Assembly (NCBI GenBank): GCA_019722365.1
Contig: JADFUC010001357.1
Coordinates: 62,001-126,000, forward strand
DNA: 64,000 nt
Source: Lithospermum erythrorhizon
Lineage: Eukaryota > Streptophyta > Magnoliopsida > Boraginales > Boraginaceae
Reading direction: 5' to 3'
In this document: positions 1-13,100 of the stretch, one piece after another
Layout of the letters: every line of letters starts with the position of its first letter
Position numbering within the stretch: the stretch's first letter is position 1
The notes under the pieces: model-generated
The model's input: the letters and a program-made list of their open reading frames with translations, nothing else
The model's database searches: none
What the model was told of the DNA's origin: nothing
Translations under genes and position numbers: made by a program

Positions 1-93
1 TTAGTGCTCTACACTGTATTTATTGCAAAGCTGTTGGGATTTGTCCCAGCCATTAATTTTGTGCTCTGATTTTATGGTAATGTCATTATGCAG

Positions 94-2770
94 TTATGGG
101 AAGTGACCATGTCAAATGCCCCCTCAATGGTACCTGAACTATTGAGCTTTTTCCCTTGTCTAGTGGAAATAATGGAAAGAAGCTTTGAGCACCTGAAGGT
201 CTGGGAGAGACGTTTCTACATTAGCCACCTATCATTATTCCTATTTCTTCCTGACTTTTTAATTTACCGTGTAGGTTGCAGCAAATATTATTGAGGCTTA
301 CATTATTCTAGGTGGAACCGAGTTTCTCAGTCTGCATGCTTCTAGTGTTGTCAAACTTCTTGACTACGTGGTTGGGAATGTCAATGACAAAGGCTTGCGT
401 TTAATTTTTCCAATCATTGATATTCTTGTTCAGGTTGTTTTAATTGCTGCTTTGGTATTAAGATCTTTGTATGCACAAATAATAGTCTAGATTTTAGAGT
501 TTTCATTCTTAACAGCAAAGCTGGTTATAATTCTGAGACTGCAATGATAAAGTAAATAACCGAGTTTTGTTCTTTTTGCAGTGTTTCCCATCAGAAGTGC
601 CCCCATTGATTGGCACGGTTCTGCAGGTAAGATGGCATCACATTTGTTATGACAATATTTATTTATCCATGATGTTCATCGAATTAAAAACATCGGCGAA
701 ATTATCTTTTTTATTGTTTGAGATCAGAAATTAATTGTGATATGCTTGGCTGGAGGCGAGGATCACGATCCATCTAAGACTGCTGTAAAGGCTTCTGCTG
801 CTGCCATTTTAGCAAGGACTTTGGTGATGAATACCAACTGCCTTGCTCAACTGACCTCAGATCCAACACTGTTTGTCCATCTCCAGAAAATGGGGTATAC
901 AGGGGACGAGAATATACTTCTTTGTCTTGTTGATATATGGTTAGACAAGGTCAGTGATATATCCATAAATTTAAGATTGTAATTCCTGATTTGACTTCTT
1001 GTTAATTGTTCAATTGACTACGATCAACTATCGTTGCATATTTGTGACCCTAGTGACTGATTCAGATCATCATAAAATTAGTTAGATGCTTAATATAGAC
1101 TGGCTTTATTACTTGCTCGTTCTCTGTTGTGTGATGACACACTTTAAGCAAGCGTATTATGTGTTATTGTTTCAATATAATCGATTGTGAAAATGCGAAC
1201 CTCATTTGTTGATGCCAATGTGTGCATGGTTGTATGGGTCAGATCATTAGCAATCCAATTTTGAGGTAGTTAAGGCCAACCCAATTCATACTACCCAAAC
1301 TCTATGCAATCGAGTTGGTCTGCCAAGTTCTACAACTCTTGAATAAAAATCTACGGGTTTAAAGATAAGCCTCATAGGGGTAAATTTTCATATTCTGGCT
1401 TATAATAAATACAGTTGTAAACTAATTCAAATATACTATTTTATTGTGTTCGCCCCCTACCAAAAAATTGATCTGGCACTGGAGAGTGGACTAATATAAA
1501 TATAATAACAGTTAAATTAGGACAAGTCCCCACTTCTAGCTTAAAACTACGCCCTGAGTTTAGCTCCACAACTAGAAGTTAGAATGTTATGCGAGGTACA
1601 TTTGAACTAATAGGATACCCTATTTTATTGTAGAGATCCATTTAGATCTGCATGTCTTTGCATGAAGAGTCACTGTTAAATGATCACTTTATAACCATTT
1701 GTGTGATAGTATTATTGAAAAGCTATCTTGTTGGTAAACTCCTCATGTTGTCAATAGATTTCTTCGTCTCTTATGGAAATTTGTTGTTTCAACGGGATGT
1801 TGAATATAGCAAATGATCCTGTTTGTGGTTTAACAACTTAGCCTTTTTAATGATTCCTAGTTGGCTTTTTGGTTTTTTATTCTATTCAACAAACTCAGTT
1901 TTATTTTGTGTCTATAACTACTTATCATTTCAGCATGAGAATTAAATTTAGTATTCCAAAACTATTTTAACATGGAAATACTTATTTACTAAAAAATTAT
2001 AGTATGAAATTGTATTAATTTCTAACATCAAGTTATAGATGTTTTTTTCTTCCAATCAAATAAGCATTCCTTGTCAATTGAGCTTCTGCTGTTTTAAAAT
2101 TGTTTCAGATTGATAATGTCAATTCAATTCAGAAGAAGACAATTGCATTATCACTTTCCATCATTCTGACTTTGAGATTGCCCCAAATATTAGAAAAGCT
2201 TGATCAGATATTAAGGTACGTATATAGAATACCTGAAGAGCATGGCCATTCGCTTACTATATGCTAATATTTTAGCTTTTGGATAGTGTGTGCACAAGTG
2301 TGATCTTGGGAGGAACCGATGATTTAACTGAAGAAGAGTCCAGGTCAGATCCATCATTTTTGGTTTCCAATCTGTCATGCTTGTTTCTTACTGATTCATC
2401 AACCTTTGGAAGTCCTGTCTGATTTTCTTTCTATGGCATTTTGGAATAACAGTAGCGAAAGTGGGGGCTCAAGCAGACCTCAAATTGAAGGCAAAGAGTT
2501 CAGGAAGAGACAGGTGAGCATGGTTTGCTCTTTAATCCTAACTCTTTTTTGGCAGTTCATATTCTGCTTTCACTTCATATAATGTTTTACAATTTCTTTG
2601 TGCGGAAGATCAAATTTTCCGACCCAATAAATCAGGTTTCTCTCGAAAATTGGGTGAGCGAAAAACTTCAGATGTGTGCTTCGCTTCATGGGGAATCTTT
2701 TAACTCAGCTATTAGTCAAATGCATCCATCCGCATTCGGCCAGCTAAAACAAGCATTGAAGATGCCTTGA
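94..2770 (+). CDS. Importin-11-like nuclear transport receptor, C-terminal part (5' end outside window)
   Basis: Karyopherin-beta family receptor, expected to carry cargo through the nuclear pore with Ran-GTP. Eight in-phase exons can be joined: 94-198, 275-433, 582-626, 728-949, 2109-2215, 2287-2343, 2453-2513 and 2609-2770, all with GT-AG borders, ending at a TGA. The joined product has about 265 residues of helical ARM/HEAT-type repeats. Segments such as LWEVTMSNAPSMVPELL, FPCLVEIMERSFEHL and LVDIWLDKI are what I recognise as the plant importin-11 C-terminus. A Ser/Gly-rich acidic stretch (TEEESSSESGGSS) lies about 80 residues from the end. The exon at 94 follows an acceptor AG, so earlier exons lie to the left of the window. 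The 1.16-kb intron 950-2108 is the largest here and shows no recognisable element. The family assignment is from memory of related proteins, without an alignment. Confidence 0.85.
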
Positions 2771-5259
2771 GGATCCTCATTTCCCAATGATGCTTTGTCC
2801 TGCAACAATTTTTCTGTCAGAGAGACCTGTAAAACCTTGATTTTTTTGAAAGGTATAATACAACTTAGCCCAGGACAAACCCCAGTTCTCATGGTTTTGT
2901 ATCTTCTTCATTCGACCCTTCGTCCCATATTTATGATCTTTCTGTTTATGGGGGTGTTTGGCTAAGCTTTTTTCTCTTAAAATTACCTTATAAGTTCCAA
3001 ATGTATTTTTACCTGTTCGTAAAAAAAGAGTAGGTGTTGAATAAAGATAGAACATCCTTTGCTATACACTATATGCTCTTCAAGTAGTTTATATTAGTAC
3101 CATATATCTGATCAAGCTCTTCAAGTAGTTGAAACAATCTCAAATTCAGAATGATGGAAAGTGTCAATGTAATGTCTTCTTCTAGGTCGAACTGACGTCA
3201 TCATTCTGAATAGTGCAAAACATGTGGGTCTGCATATGCCATTGCAATCTCTTTGCAAAATGTGAAGCAAAGAGAACATAAAATGTCTATTTCTAGTGGA
3301 AACTTAAGGGAGCAATTTTCAATTAAATATTTCAAAGAAAAAAAATCAGAAAAACTAAAAGCATTATTCATTACTTAAATATTAAGGGATGAATATATGA
3401 AGTTCTGATTATGCATAGGGTGTTATAATGTTGATGTATGTATGTGTTATATATACGTGCGTAACCAGGTGTTCTTTCTGTTTACGAGGGTCTTAATACC
3501 TGACCCTGAATTTTCGGCTTTCTGCAGGGAACTCTGTCGCACATATGTCACCAGGTGTTCTGGTGATTTTCATTCATTGCTTGCCAACTAATCCTCTGAT
3601 TTTTTGAGTTGTTTTTGAGTCGACATAGAATGGTTCGGTGTATATCTCCCTCTTTTCGTTTTTGGTGCATCCTCATTGTAAATAGCTAATCTCTTCATGT
3701 CGGTTTTAGAAGGCATAAGGGTGTGAACATCAGAGAAACCTAATTTTCAATGCTGAGTGTTACTTGATGTGAAAGTGTCTTAGGCTTTTCTGTACCATAG
3801 TGTAGTGAGAGTCTGCATTTATTTAAGTTACTTTTTAAATGTTTGATTGCTTAATTGACAATGATTACACATTGTTTTTTAGACGATGAATTGATTTTAG
3901 TACTGTGTATTTATTGAAGTTAATGTGATAAATTCTTATTATTTTACCTGATTAATTTGGATAATTTATACACAATTTATATTGACTATGTACAAATAAG
4001 ATCTGTATTGTTGAAGAGGATTTCAGCAGTACTGTGGTTGTATGTATTTTGCAGTACAATAGGTTGAGGTTCAGTTAATGGATAGTTGTATACTGCTCTT
4101 TCCATTTTTGTTGAATGGTGTTTTGGCTTGGCATACATATTGAGTTGTATTTGTTAAATTAGTTCATCTTAACAATGTTGTTTGTAATTTGGATTTTCGC
4201 CCACATGCTGGATTGAGGATGAAATGGAAAAGATTTGATGAATTCATTGTTGTGAACTTTTGAACAGATAGTTTGTGATTGGAGTTGCTGCCATGAAATG
4301 TGATTCCTTTCGTGTGATGTGCTCGTGCTCGAGATTCTAGCTCATTAGATTGAGGGAGCCAATGAGCAAGTCATTTAATATCATCCTATTAAAAAGATCA
4401 TGTCGAACAATTTGTAAAATTGTACTCTATTAAAAAATGAGCGTGTGCTTGTTCAGTTGTACTTGGGTCCCCGTTATACAACAGGCCAATTAAACGGCCT
4501 GTGATGCTTTGCAGATATAAAATATTATCTATTAAGATGCCTTCGCTTGGATGTTGCAGTCTTTTGGACCCTTTGGCTTTTGGTGCTGGAATAGCTTTGT
4601 TGGATCGCTTTCAATTTAAAGGCTGATGGGTAAATCATTTAGGCATTCCATCAAAACCGATACAAATCGGATATACTTGTAGATCGAAGGAAATTGCCCT
4701 GAGGGTGGCAGTGAGGAACTGAACAATAAAACTTATCCTAGGATGATCAAAATAAATGGATATAAAGTAACAAGTGAAAATATCCAAGTTTTAGGGTATG
4801 AGGTTGGGATGGAGAGACGATTTATCCGATATTTATACAAGATTAGCTAGAAGATTGTGAACCTTGTTTTTGAAGATGTAGGAACAATAGAAGGGAACTT
4901 GATATGTTTGACAAGAGTATGCAACACAATTCTTTTAGGGGCGATCATACTTAAAAAGTCGTTCTTCATGTATAGTGTTAATCATATGCTATACTGGAAG
5001 CATAATAAAAGCAGAGCAGTTTCTGTCCTTGATAAAAAAAATAATCTTAAGCAACCAAAACATATGTTTCTTTTTTTTATCATGTTTTAATTTTTTGAGT
5101 AATTCATATTAATTTGGACGAAACATCGCTAACGATCCTTGTTAATGAAATGTGATTATGAGTCGGTAATAAACGTAAACTAGTATAGTAACTAGGTTTT
5201 AATTGAAATTGGAAGAGAAACAGAAACAATTGTACTGTTCGGAATGAAGCTTCACAAAA
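2771..5259. other. Importin 3' UTR and intergenic spacer
   Basis: AT-rich sequence with no supported coding exon. The first few hundred bases are presumably the 3' UTR of the importin gene. Short open frames at 2777-3055 (-) and 4857-5090 (+) have no family resemblance and low-complexity composition, so I do not call them genes. Confidence 0.6.
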
Positions 5260-5423
5260 CTAAACTAACTGTGTCATAATGCTCCAAAATAAATTCTATT
5301 AAAGAGTGTATAATAATGTAAACTAAGAATCTTTAGCCATCTAAACTAACTGTGTCATAATGCTCCAAAATAAATTCTATTAAAGAGTGTGTATAATAAT
5401 GTAAACTAGGAATCTTTAGCTAT
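5260..5423. repeat. Two-copy tandem duplication, unit about 81 bp
   Basis: The unit beginning CTAAACTAACTGTGTCATAA occurs at about 5260-5340 and again at 5341-5423, with a 2-bp insertion and a few substitutions in the second copy. The second copy ends against the fructokinase stop codon (5428-5430, minus strand), so the duplication lies in that gene's 3' UTR. Confidence 0.9.
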
Positions 5424-5427
5424 CTAA

Positions 5428-7579
5428 TTAATTCTTAGCCATTAGAGCTTTGGCTTCCTCTGGTGTAGGTAGTGCTGGAATAGCTCCCTTTTGAGTTGTG
5501 CAAAGTGCTCCACAAGCATTAGCAAATGATAGGGCCTCCTTCAACTTAGCTTCATCCTGAAATTCATTATGAGGAACAAATTAGACAAAAAAAACAAAAA
5601 TTGAAAGTTGAACAATAAAATTAGGATATCAAGACAAATTGAAGAGGGAAAATGTCTAGGGCATTAATCTGAACAAACCTGGAAAATATTAGGGTTTTGA
5701 GCAATGGAAACCAAGACCGATCCGACGAAGGAATCACCAGCTCCAGTTGTGTCCACTGTCTTCACAGAGAATCCAGCCACTCTTCCTCTAATACTCTGTT
5801 ATGATTATTATAGTCATGACTTATGTTAGTTTATTTTTTGATCTAATTGTACAGAAAGTAACAGATAATTGTTACAGTACATTATAAACAAAGTATGAGA
5901 AAGACTCTTGCCTTGGTGAAATATCTGCATCCCTTCTCCCCATCAGTAACAAGAAGGAGCTTGAGACCATCATGCCATAAAGAAAGCACATTCTCTTCAT
6001 CTTCAGCACTCTTACCAGTGAGAAATTCCACCTCGTCGTCACTAACCTATCGTCGCAATCAACCAAAACATAACAAAATTAATAATTACTAATGCCAAAG
6101 TTCGTTTTTATATGAATGACCTAATAGATATTTAAAAAAAGACGGTTAAACATAACTAAAATCAAGAATTACTAATGCCCAGTTCGTTTTTATTTGAATG
6201 ACCTAATAGATACTTTAAAAACGACATTACCTTGATGAAATCGGCTTCGTTCCAAATACTCCTGATACCCTCCCTAGCAGCATCAGCAGAAGGCCAAAGA
6301 GGGAGGCGAACATTGGGGTCATAAGAGAGCAAAACACCAGCCTCCTTAGCAACTTTCATGGCTGCAAGATGAGCAGACTTAACAGGTTCAGTGATCAAAC
6401 TAATTGATCCATAATGAAATATTTTAGCCTGTTTGATCATATCCATGTTGATCTCTGATTCCTTCAACAACATATCAGCACTTGGGTTCCTATAGAACAT
6501 GAACTCCCTCTCTCCATCGCTTCTAAGCGTCACGAAAGCGAGGGCTGTTCGTGCATGCTTGTCGTAGCACACACCGGTGCTGTTCACTCCGTTCTTCTCC
6601 AAGATGTCAACCAGCATTCGACCGAATTCGTCGTCGCCAACCTACGATTGATAATGAAGAAAATTGTCAATCATGCGTAGTTTTCCGCAATGAATTTTAT
6701 GTTACATTTTGTGTCACATATATACTGACATTACATATGGATGATTTATTTTTAAAAATAACAAATAAGACACATGTCATGAATAATGAAAATTAACAAT
6801 CATGGCTTTCTAATATGATGCATGTGAGTATGTGAATGTTACAATCTCAAAAATTTGTCACGATTTAAAATTTTTAAAGTAGATAGAGAAGATATATTGT
6901 AAATATATAGACAAGTTTATAGAAAATAATAACCATGATTACATAAACCTAGCAACGATAATAAAAGGAGAATAATTAATTTTCTTAAGATAAGAGTTTG
7001 TATTGAAAATTTTATACCATTGAATATTTCACACAATAAACCTAGTTAGTTAAATTAGATAGATGTAGGCCAGATTTGATAATTCAAATTGACTAGTCAA
7101 ACCCTCTTGGTAATTTTGGGATAGATGAATGAAGTTGGTATAATTCATTCACAATATGATAAAACTCTTTTTTTCTAAAAATAGATTTAAGCGTTATTTA
7201 GATCTACTACTGTATCCAATAATAACTTAATAATGTAATAGTCAACGACTTTTATTATCAAGGCTCAATTCAATCGACAAAAAAAAAAACCGTGTTAATG
7301 CAAATAAATATGAACATGCATGACTCATGAATGGAAGAAAAAACATATACTCAAAAGTCAAAAGAAAAGGAAGGACATTATATAAACCTTTCCAACAAAA
7401 GCAGAAGAGCCACCAAGTTTGGTGATGGCACAAGCGACATTGGCCGGGGCGCCACCGGGGGCTTTGAGAAAGCCCCTAGACTCCGCCAGGGACACACCTG
7501 CCTCGTCGGGGACGAAGTCGATGAGCATCTCACCGAAGCAAACAATTGTTGATGGACTTTCCTTACTCTTAATGGCCAT
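5428..7579 (-). CDS. Fructokinase (pfkB/ribokinase family), complete, five exons
   Basis: Cytosolic enzyme phosphorylating fructose with ATP to fructose-6-phosphate, feeding sucrose breakdown products into glycolysis and starch synthesis. Exons on the minus strand: 7388-7579, 6231-6641, 5912-6046, 5679-5795, 5428-5556. They join in phase 0 throughout to 327 residues, the usual plant fructokinase length. pfkB signature 1 is visible at residues 42-57 ([16 protein letters not shown]). Signature 2 is at 259-270 ([13 protein letters not shown] begins at 259), with the catalytic base expected at Asp267. An N-terminal substrate region (GEMLIDFVP) is also present. The first ATG (7579) gives the family's usual start, [20 protein letters not shown], with no transit peptide, so a cytosolic form is inferred. 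Intron 3 appears to use a GC donor (AAG|GCAAGA at 5912/5911). The next GT donor, 6 nt downstream, would also stay in frame but adds two residues where the family has none. Which fructokinase paralogue this is cannot be decided from the window. Confidence 0.95.
6065..6230. repeat. Two-copy tandem duplication in fructokinase intron 2
   Basis: Two diverged copies, about 6065-6147 and 6148-6230, sharing AATTACTAATGCC, GTTCGTTTTTAT and GAATGACCTAATAGATA in the same order at a spacing of about 83 bp. The right copy ends exactly at the exon 2 donor (6230/6231), so it makes up most of the donor half of the intron. Confidence 0.85.
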
Positions 7580-7707
7580 TATGATTATGATGATGATACT
7601 ATGATAACGTGTTTATGAATTCTTGAAATAAAAAGCTAGCAAAATATTATAACAAGATTATATATGAAGTTGTATGTGTGTGAGACAAGATGTGTATTAT
7701 GAGGAGG

Positions 7708-7714
7708 ATATATA
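7708..7714 (-). promoter_or_regulatory. Candidate TATA box of the fructokinase gene
   Basis: TATATAT on the minus strand, inside GTGTATATATCC, about 130 bp upstream of the fructokinase ATG at 7579. It is the best-placed TATA-like motif in an AT-rich region. Position is the only support. Confidence 0.4.
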
Positions 7715-7719
7715 CACAA

Positions 7720-8520
7720 TTAATTAGGACGAATAATAATTGGATTAGAAGATAGAAAGGAATCCGATTTGGATTTCGTTTCGTATTTTAGTTGGACTCA
7801 ATGTCTTTATTTTGACTACAAATCTATAATAACTTGATCGACTGACCTAAATTATAGGGATTCTTTATTTTCCTCCTTTTCAGTTGTCAATAATATCTTT
7901 AATTTATTTCCATTGATATTTTCCGATTGAAGACTTTTTTTCTACCATTAAAAACTTTTTAACTATATAATAAAAGTTACAACATAAATGATATGAAAAT
8001 ATTTTTGAAAATGAAATCCAATAGTATCACTTTTATAGATAGTAAAGAAGGAAATATTACTTTTATAGATAGTAAAAAAGTAAATAAAAATAATTGATAG
8101 TTTAAAATTGCAATATGAAAACTGAAAATCTAAATTAAAATGAATAAAAGGAGTAAATTCGTTTTACTTTGAAATTATATCGTTTATATACTTATCTTTA
8201 ATTTGTCCCATCATTCCTATGTTTACGTAATAAATATTCGAAAAACAAGTAAATTTTGCAACTCTTATTACAACTCGACAACTAGAGGAGATATAGGATG
8301 AGATTGAAAAGGATTCACATTTCTTTTCTAAAAAGAAAGCAAATAATAATGAGTAATCAGTCGAAGTTTGTAACTCTACTTGTATTACAAGTCAATAACC
8401 TAAATTGGCCAATCAATAACGTTCTAAGCGCAATTATTACATCTTGGTTTTTATACTCCCTACATTGATTTCATAATCCATATATATTTGAATCATTTTA
8501 ATTAGTACCAAGATTGAAAG
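7720..8520. other. Fructokinase upstream spacer
   Basis: Very AT-rich, without coding exons. A short direct repeat, ATATTACTTTTATAGATAGTAAA, is the only local structure (about 8023-8075, two copies, the first imperfect). Confidence 0.5.
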
Positions 8521-8945
8521 AAGGTTCAAAATGTACATTCAATCTAGCTCTTATAGAGAGCACCTACACTTTGCGCTTAGCTCAAGATCAAGATTGAAGG
8601 AGGGACGCTACTTAAGAGCAGCCTCCTACTAGCAACAAGGCGTAAGATTGGGCGGAAGGCTTGAGAACTAAAGCTTGCTTAAAGAAGCAAAGCTAGCTTA
8701 CTAAGGTAGTTTACTTGCTTAGTGTTTGTGCGCTAAAGAGAAAGAGCTTTTTCTTTTCCGACTAGGGTCAAGCCGGCCAAAAAGTCTTCGAAACTCTCAT
8801 AACATAAAAAAGTCGGAGTATAAGCCCCTTTAGAGATAGGGGCTACTTTTATTGTGGTAGTAATTTCGAATGAGCAAGTTTGGGCAAATTCAAAAGAGGT
8901 AGCGAGACTGACCGCAATTGCAGGAATAGGTTGACTTTCTTTCAT
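8521..8945. other. Candidate organellar-DNA insertion (mitochondrion-like)
   Basis: This block is visibly richer in G and C than either flank. It has the texture of angiosperm mitochondrial spacer DNA: GGGCGGAAGGCTTGAGAAC, GAAGCAAAGCTAGCTTAC and TCAAGCCGGCCAAAAAG. An uninterrupted minus-strand frame, 8733-8945, encodes 70 residues beginning MKESQPIPAIAVSLATSFEF. I cannot assign it to a known mitochondrial or nuclear protein. The call rests on composition and style only. Confidence 0.35.
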
Positions 8946-9653
8946 TTACCATGGCAATTATCGAGCATAAATAATTAATTGTTCAAGCAAAATGAAGATT
9001 GTAAATATACGGATATGTATGATATTGATTCCGATCACCTAGTACAAAATGTGTCACATGCCCCCACACATAATGACCCTACAAACTTCGAAATCAGAAA
9101 CAAAATCCCTATTGCATCTAAGAGCTGAAATTACTAAAAATAAAACTTTTAATACTTTTTCAACTCCTATAAAATAAATTGAATTCCTATAAAATTATTC
9201 ACCAACCCTCTTCAACCTCTAAATTTATACTTTCTCTATTATTTTTTTAAATAATAAAATGAATAATAAGAAATCTACTAAAAAACATATATGAAAAGTT
9301 AAGCACAAAAACAAAAAAAATAATGTTTAGGAGTGTATTTTAAAAAAAAAAATTAGGAGAACTAATACATGCTCTAATAATATTAAGTGTTACATTTGCA
9401 ATGTAGATTAATCTTAACATGGGTCGTTCAAAGTATTTATAAATTGACAAAAGTCAAAAGGTATACAAAAGAAAGGCTAAACTGTTTACATGTCCGAGTT
9501 CATCATGGAGCTCCAGACAAAATGTCAAATCTAAGGAGTGGTCAAAACTGGATAGAACAAATTACAGATAAAAGTGAAAACATCTCATTTGTGTGCCGTT
9601 GCGTCGTTAGATGGAGGACCATCTGCATCTTCAGCATTGTCGCCTTTCTTACA

Positions 9654-9692
9654 TGTAAAAACATATTTGTTATAGAGGTCATGCACATCACA
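9654..9692. repeat. 39-bp direct repeat, left copy (beside EBP1 terminal exon)
   Basis: Starts TGTAAAAACATATTTGTT and ends CATGCACATCACA, identical base for base to 14271-14309. On the minus strand this is the polypyrimidine and acceptor side of the last EBP1 intron. The base just left of it is A (9653), so the acceptor dinucleotide reads AT. Confidence 0.9.
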
Positions 9693-10169
9693 GGATCTTC
9701 AAAGATTCTGACATACCAACCAATATAGAGTTGACGAGGAAATGCTAGAATTGATTCATAATTTGATATAGAGGTCATGCACATCACACCCATGCCAGAA
9801 TCGCTTATTTTGCAACGGCGTGATGTGCATATTTGTTATAGAGATCATGCATATTACATCACATCACACCCATGTGGGTGTGATGTGCATAACTCAAAGA
9901 CTTCAATATTACATCGTAACAAGCATGGGCATACGTAAAAGCTATTGGGTTTGATGTGAAGACCTCAAAGATTCTCGACACGTCAGAATAACCAAATATG
10001 TAGTTGACGAGGAAATGCTAGAATTGATTCATAATTTGATATAGAGTAAGTCAGCACATCACACTCCCTCTCCCATGCACATCACAACCAATATGTATTA
10101 TCACATACTATTTAACAATCATAGATTATGACATACGTCAAAATTAACTAATATAGAGTTGACAAACAA

Positions 10170-13100
10170 GCTCCATGCTTGTTCCTAAATAAACGACTAT
10201 TCTATGTTAGAAAATGAAACAAGCTTAATTGTTACTATGCTTAATATGTAATAGTTTTGGCTCAGCTTATAACACAATAAACATAGTTTTAATTCGTTTG
10301 TTGTCAAACAAACATTGGGTTTATTCGCTTGTTTCTATACAAACATCATCACAACTAGCTTCTTTCGTTACAAACATAAACGTAAATTGGTAGTTTGTCA
10401 TCAAACATGAAAAAAAATCGCACATGAACAGGTTTAGAAAATCTGCGGTCTTTATTATACAACAAAGTACTACTTATTACATTGTGAAATTTTGTTGTTA
10501 CTACTTCCACAAATTTGACGCTTTTGAGCTTGACGCCTCATTTGTGTCCTCGAACTCTGTAGTCATGTATTCGATCGATCGAATTCCACAATCAGAGCGG
10601 ACCATTCCCCGGTTTGGAACTTGTAGTCAAATCACATGGTTTGATATAGAACATGTTAAACGAAAATGACAAGTGAATCAATTCAACAACATAAAACATA
10701 GTAAATCGGATAGAAAAATATAAAAAACGAATGTAACAGGCCAAAACATCATTTATACATCTCAAAAATACAACTGGTGAAATTAATCATTGATTGTTTT
10801 GTTCTTCATCTTGGGTGACATTGTAACTCGAATATTATGCCACCATGCCGAAGATAGAAACTGCCTGGAGCTGCTGGTGTCATGGATCGCTCCCCACCAC
10901 CGATCCATCGGCCTGTGATGCATCGAACAACCCTCCGTCCCGCACGATACAATGTCTCCACTGAGCTTTGCTGTACGGGATCAGATGTAAGTTCTGCCGC
11001 AAGGCCAGAGACAAGAGTGTCCGCCGCATGGGCTGCAACCGTTGTTATGAAATTAAGAAAATAACATGTTAGTATATGATTATAAAAAATATAATATAAG
11101 GTAACGAAATACACTTTAACACTGAGGCCGAGAACATCGTATCTACATAGACGGGCATGTCTAGCCAAGCTGGGTTATGCACTCTTATACACAGCTTCAA
11201 GTAAATACCAACTCCGCCGTAGTCGCTCTATCCGCGTAGCTATATATGCATGGGGACCCATCATGTAGGGGTCGAATACGGTAAAATTGCATACTAGCCT
11301 GTGTAACTGAATTCGCACACTTTCTTTGAATATTCAGACATTATTCATGTAAGTTGGGTCCTCTCTAAGCTCAATGGAAGTGGACTGGCTTGTACCCTCC
11401 TAACTGTCGTGGTAACTCCTCCGGTATATACGCCTAATGAAGATTCAAGCAGCGTATGCAACCGTGATAATATGACATTGTGGGATGGAGGAGTTAGGCC
11501 CATAGGTGTCCAATAACGACTGCTATGATAAATGGAAACGATCTAAGACTTTTTCGCACAATGTTACAAAATTTAATATATAATATTTCTACACATGTTC
11601 TGGCCGGGTTATCTCATCCAAATTGCTTACTTATAGCAAATCGGCCGGGTCGATCGTGTGTTTCGGGTAGTGTTGTCAATTCATCATGCACTCTTGGATA
11701 ATCTACCCTATATCGATAATTTACCCTTTGTTTTGATAACTCGGCCTAACGCTATTATTCGTGATTATGACTTTGTCTATATAATCCGCCTACCCTCGCC
11801 TTTAGCTGGAGTCCTGCCTCTTCCCTTATTTATACAATTACTCGCACGATGTGCACGCTATCTGGGAATTCCATTATTTGTCAGCCCCGGGCCAACGCTG
11901 CATACGATCCAGGTGCAATACTTGATAGGGTCGTGTTTAAACGAGGGAACAGTAGGAGTGTCTTATTAAAGAGCATCAAAGAATTTGCCAATTCAGCAGA
12001 CGTAATGGACCCTATTAGTAAGGCTCGTGCGTACCTTTGGTATTTGCTGGGAACGACATTGTTTGTCGATAACTGACGCATTAATTCCAAGAGATAATAT
12101 TTCTGGGATTCTGTCGGAGCATGTCGATAGAGTCGGCGAATATGCTTGGGGTGCCGGTACTTTACCACCGCCTAGGAAAGACAAGCCAAAGAGTGAATCA
12201 AGGCAAATGGCTGGATGTATAACTCTACTTGAGGTACTACCGCATGTATATATTAAATGAATTATTCATGTTTATATTTTTAACAAAATTAATCTCTTTA
12301 TTATTGTTTTTTGTATTGCAAGTGTTAGATCTTATGAGTATTTCCCTTTGTTCAAATTGATTCGGAGGTACTTACGTGGTCGCTAAAGCAAGTGGCCGCA
12401 TCGATGGACTCCACAACACTACCCGAACACCGATCTCAATGATTTGCTATCGTATAATTGACTGGATGACAATTAACATGTATGAAAATATTATATATTA
12501 AATTTTGTATAACATTGTTTGAAAAAAGACTTAGATCGTTTCCATTCATCATAACAGGTCGTGTGGACACGCTATGGACCTGTCTTCTCCATCCCCACGA
12601 TGTCATATTATCATGGTTGCATACGCTTCTTGAATGTCAATGAAGTGTATATGCCGGAGGAAGTTAACGATACCGAGGGCAAGAACCGATCCCGCCCATT
12701 GAGCTTGGGGGTGGGAAGTGGACCAACTTGTGATAATGTGCGAATATTCAAGAAAGTGTACGGAGATTCAGACACACTGACTAGTATGTACCTTACCATG
12801 TTCAACCCTACATGATGGGTCCCTATGCATATATTGCTACAGACGCCGAACGAATTGCCATTGAGTCGGGTATTTGCCAAGAACTCATATAAGAGTGCAT
12901 AGCCCAAATTTGGCTAGACATGCCCGCTTCATGTAGATACGATGTTCTCTGAAATTTCCAAAGAAAAGTTAAAGTGTATTTCTCATTACCTTTATATTGG
13001 GAAATTTTTATGATCATATACCAACATATTGTTTTCTTAATTTCATAACAACGTTGCACTCTTACGCATACCTCGATATGCAGCGCCACATGGAGACAGC

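Noticed and set aside
5872..6092. ORFs on both strands in the middle of fructokinase
   Set aside because: Shadows of fructokinase exon 3 in other frames.
9542..9793. 83-residue minus-strand ORF
   Set aside because: It overlaps the EBP1 terminal exon in the wrong frame. The real tail is read in the other register.
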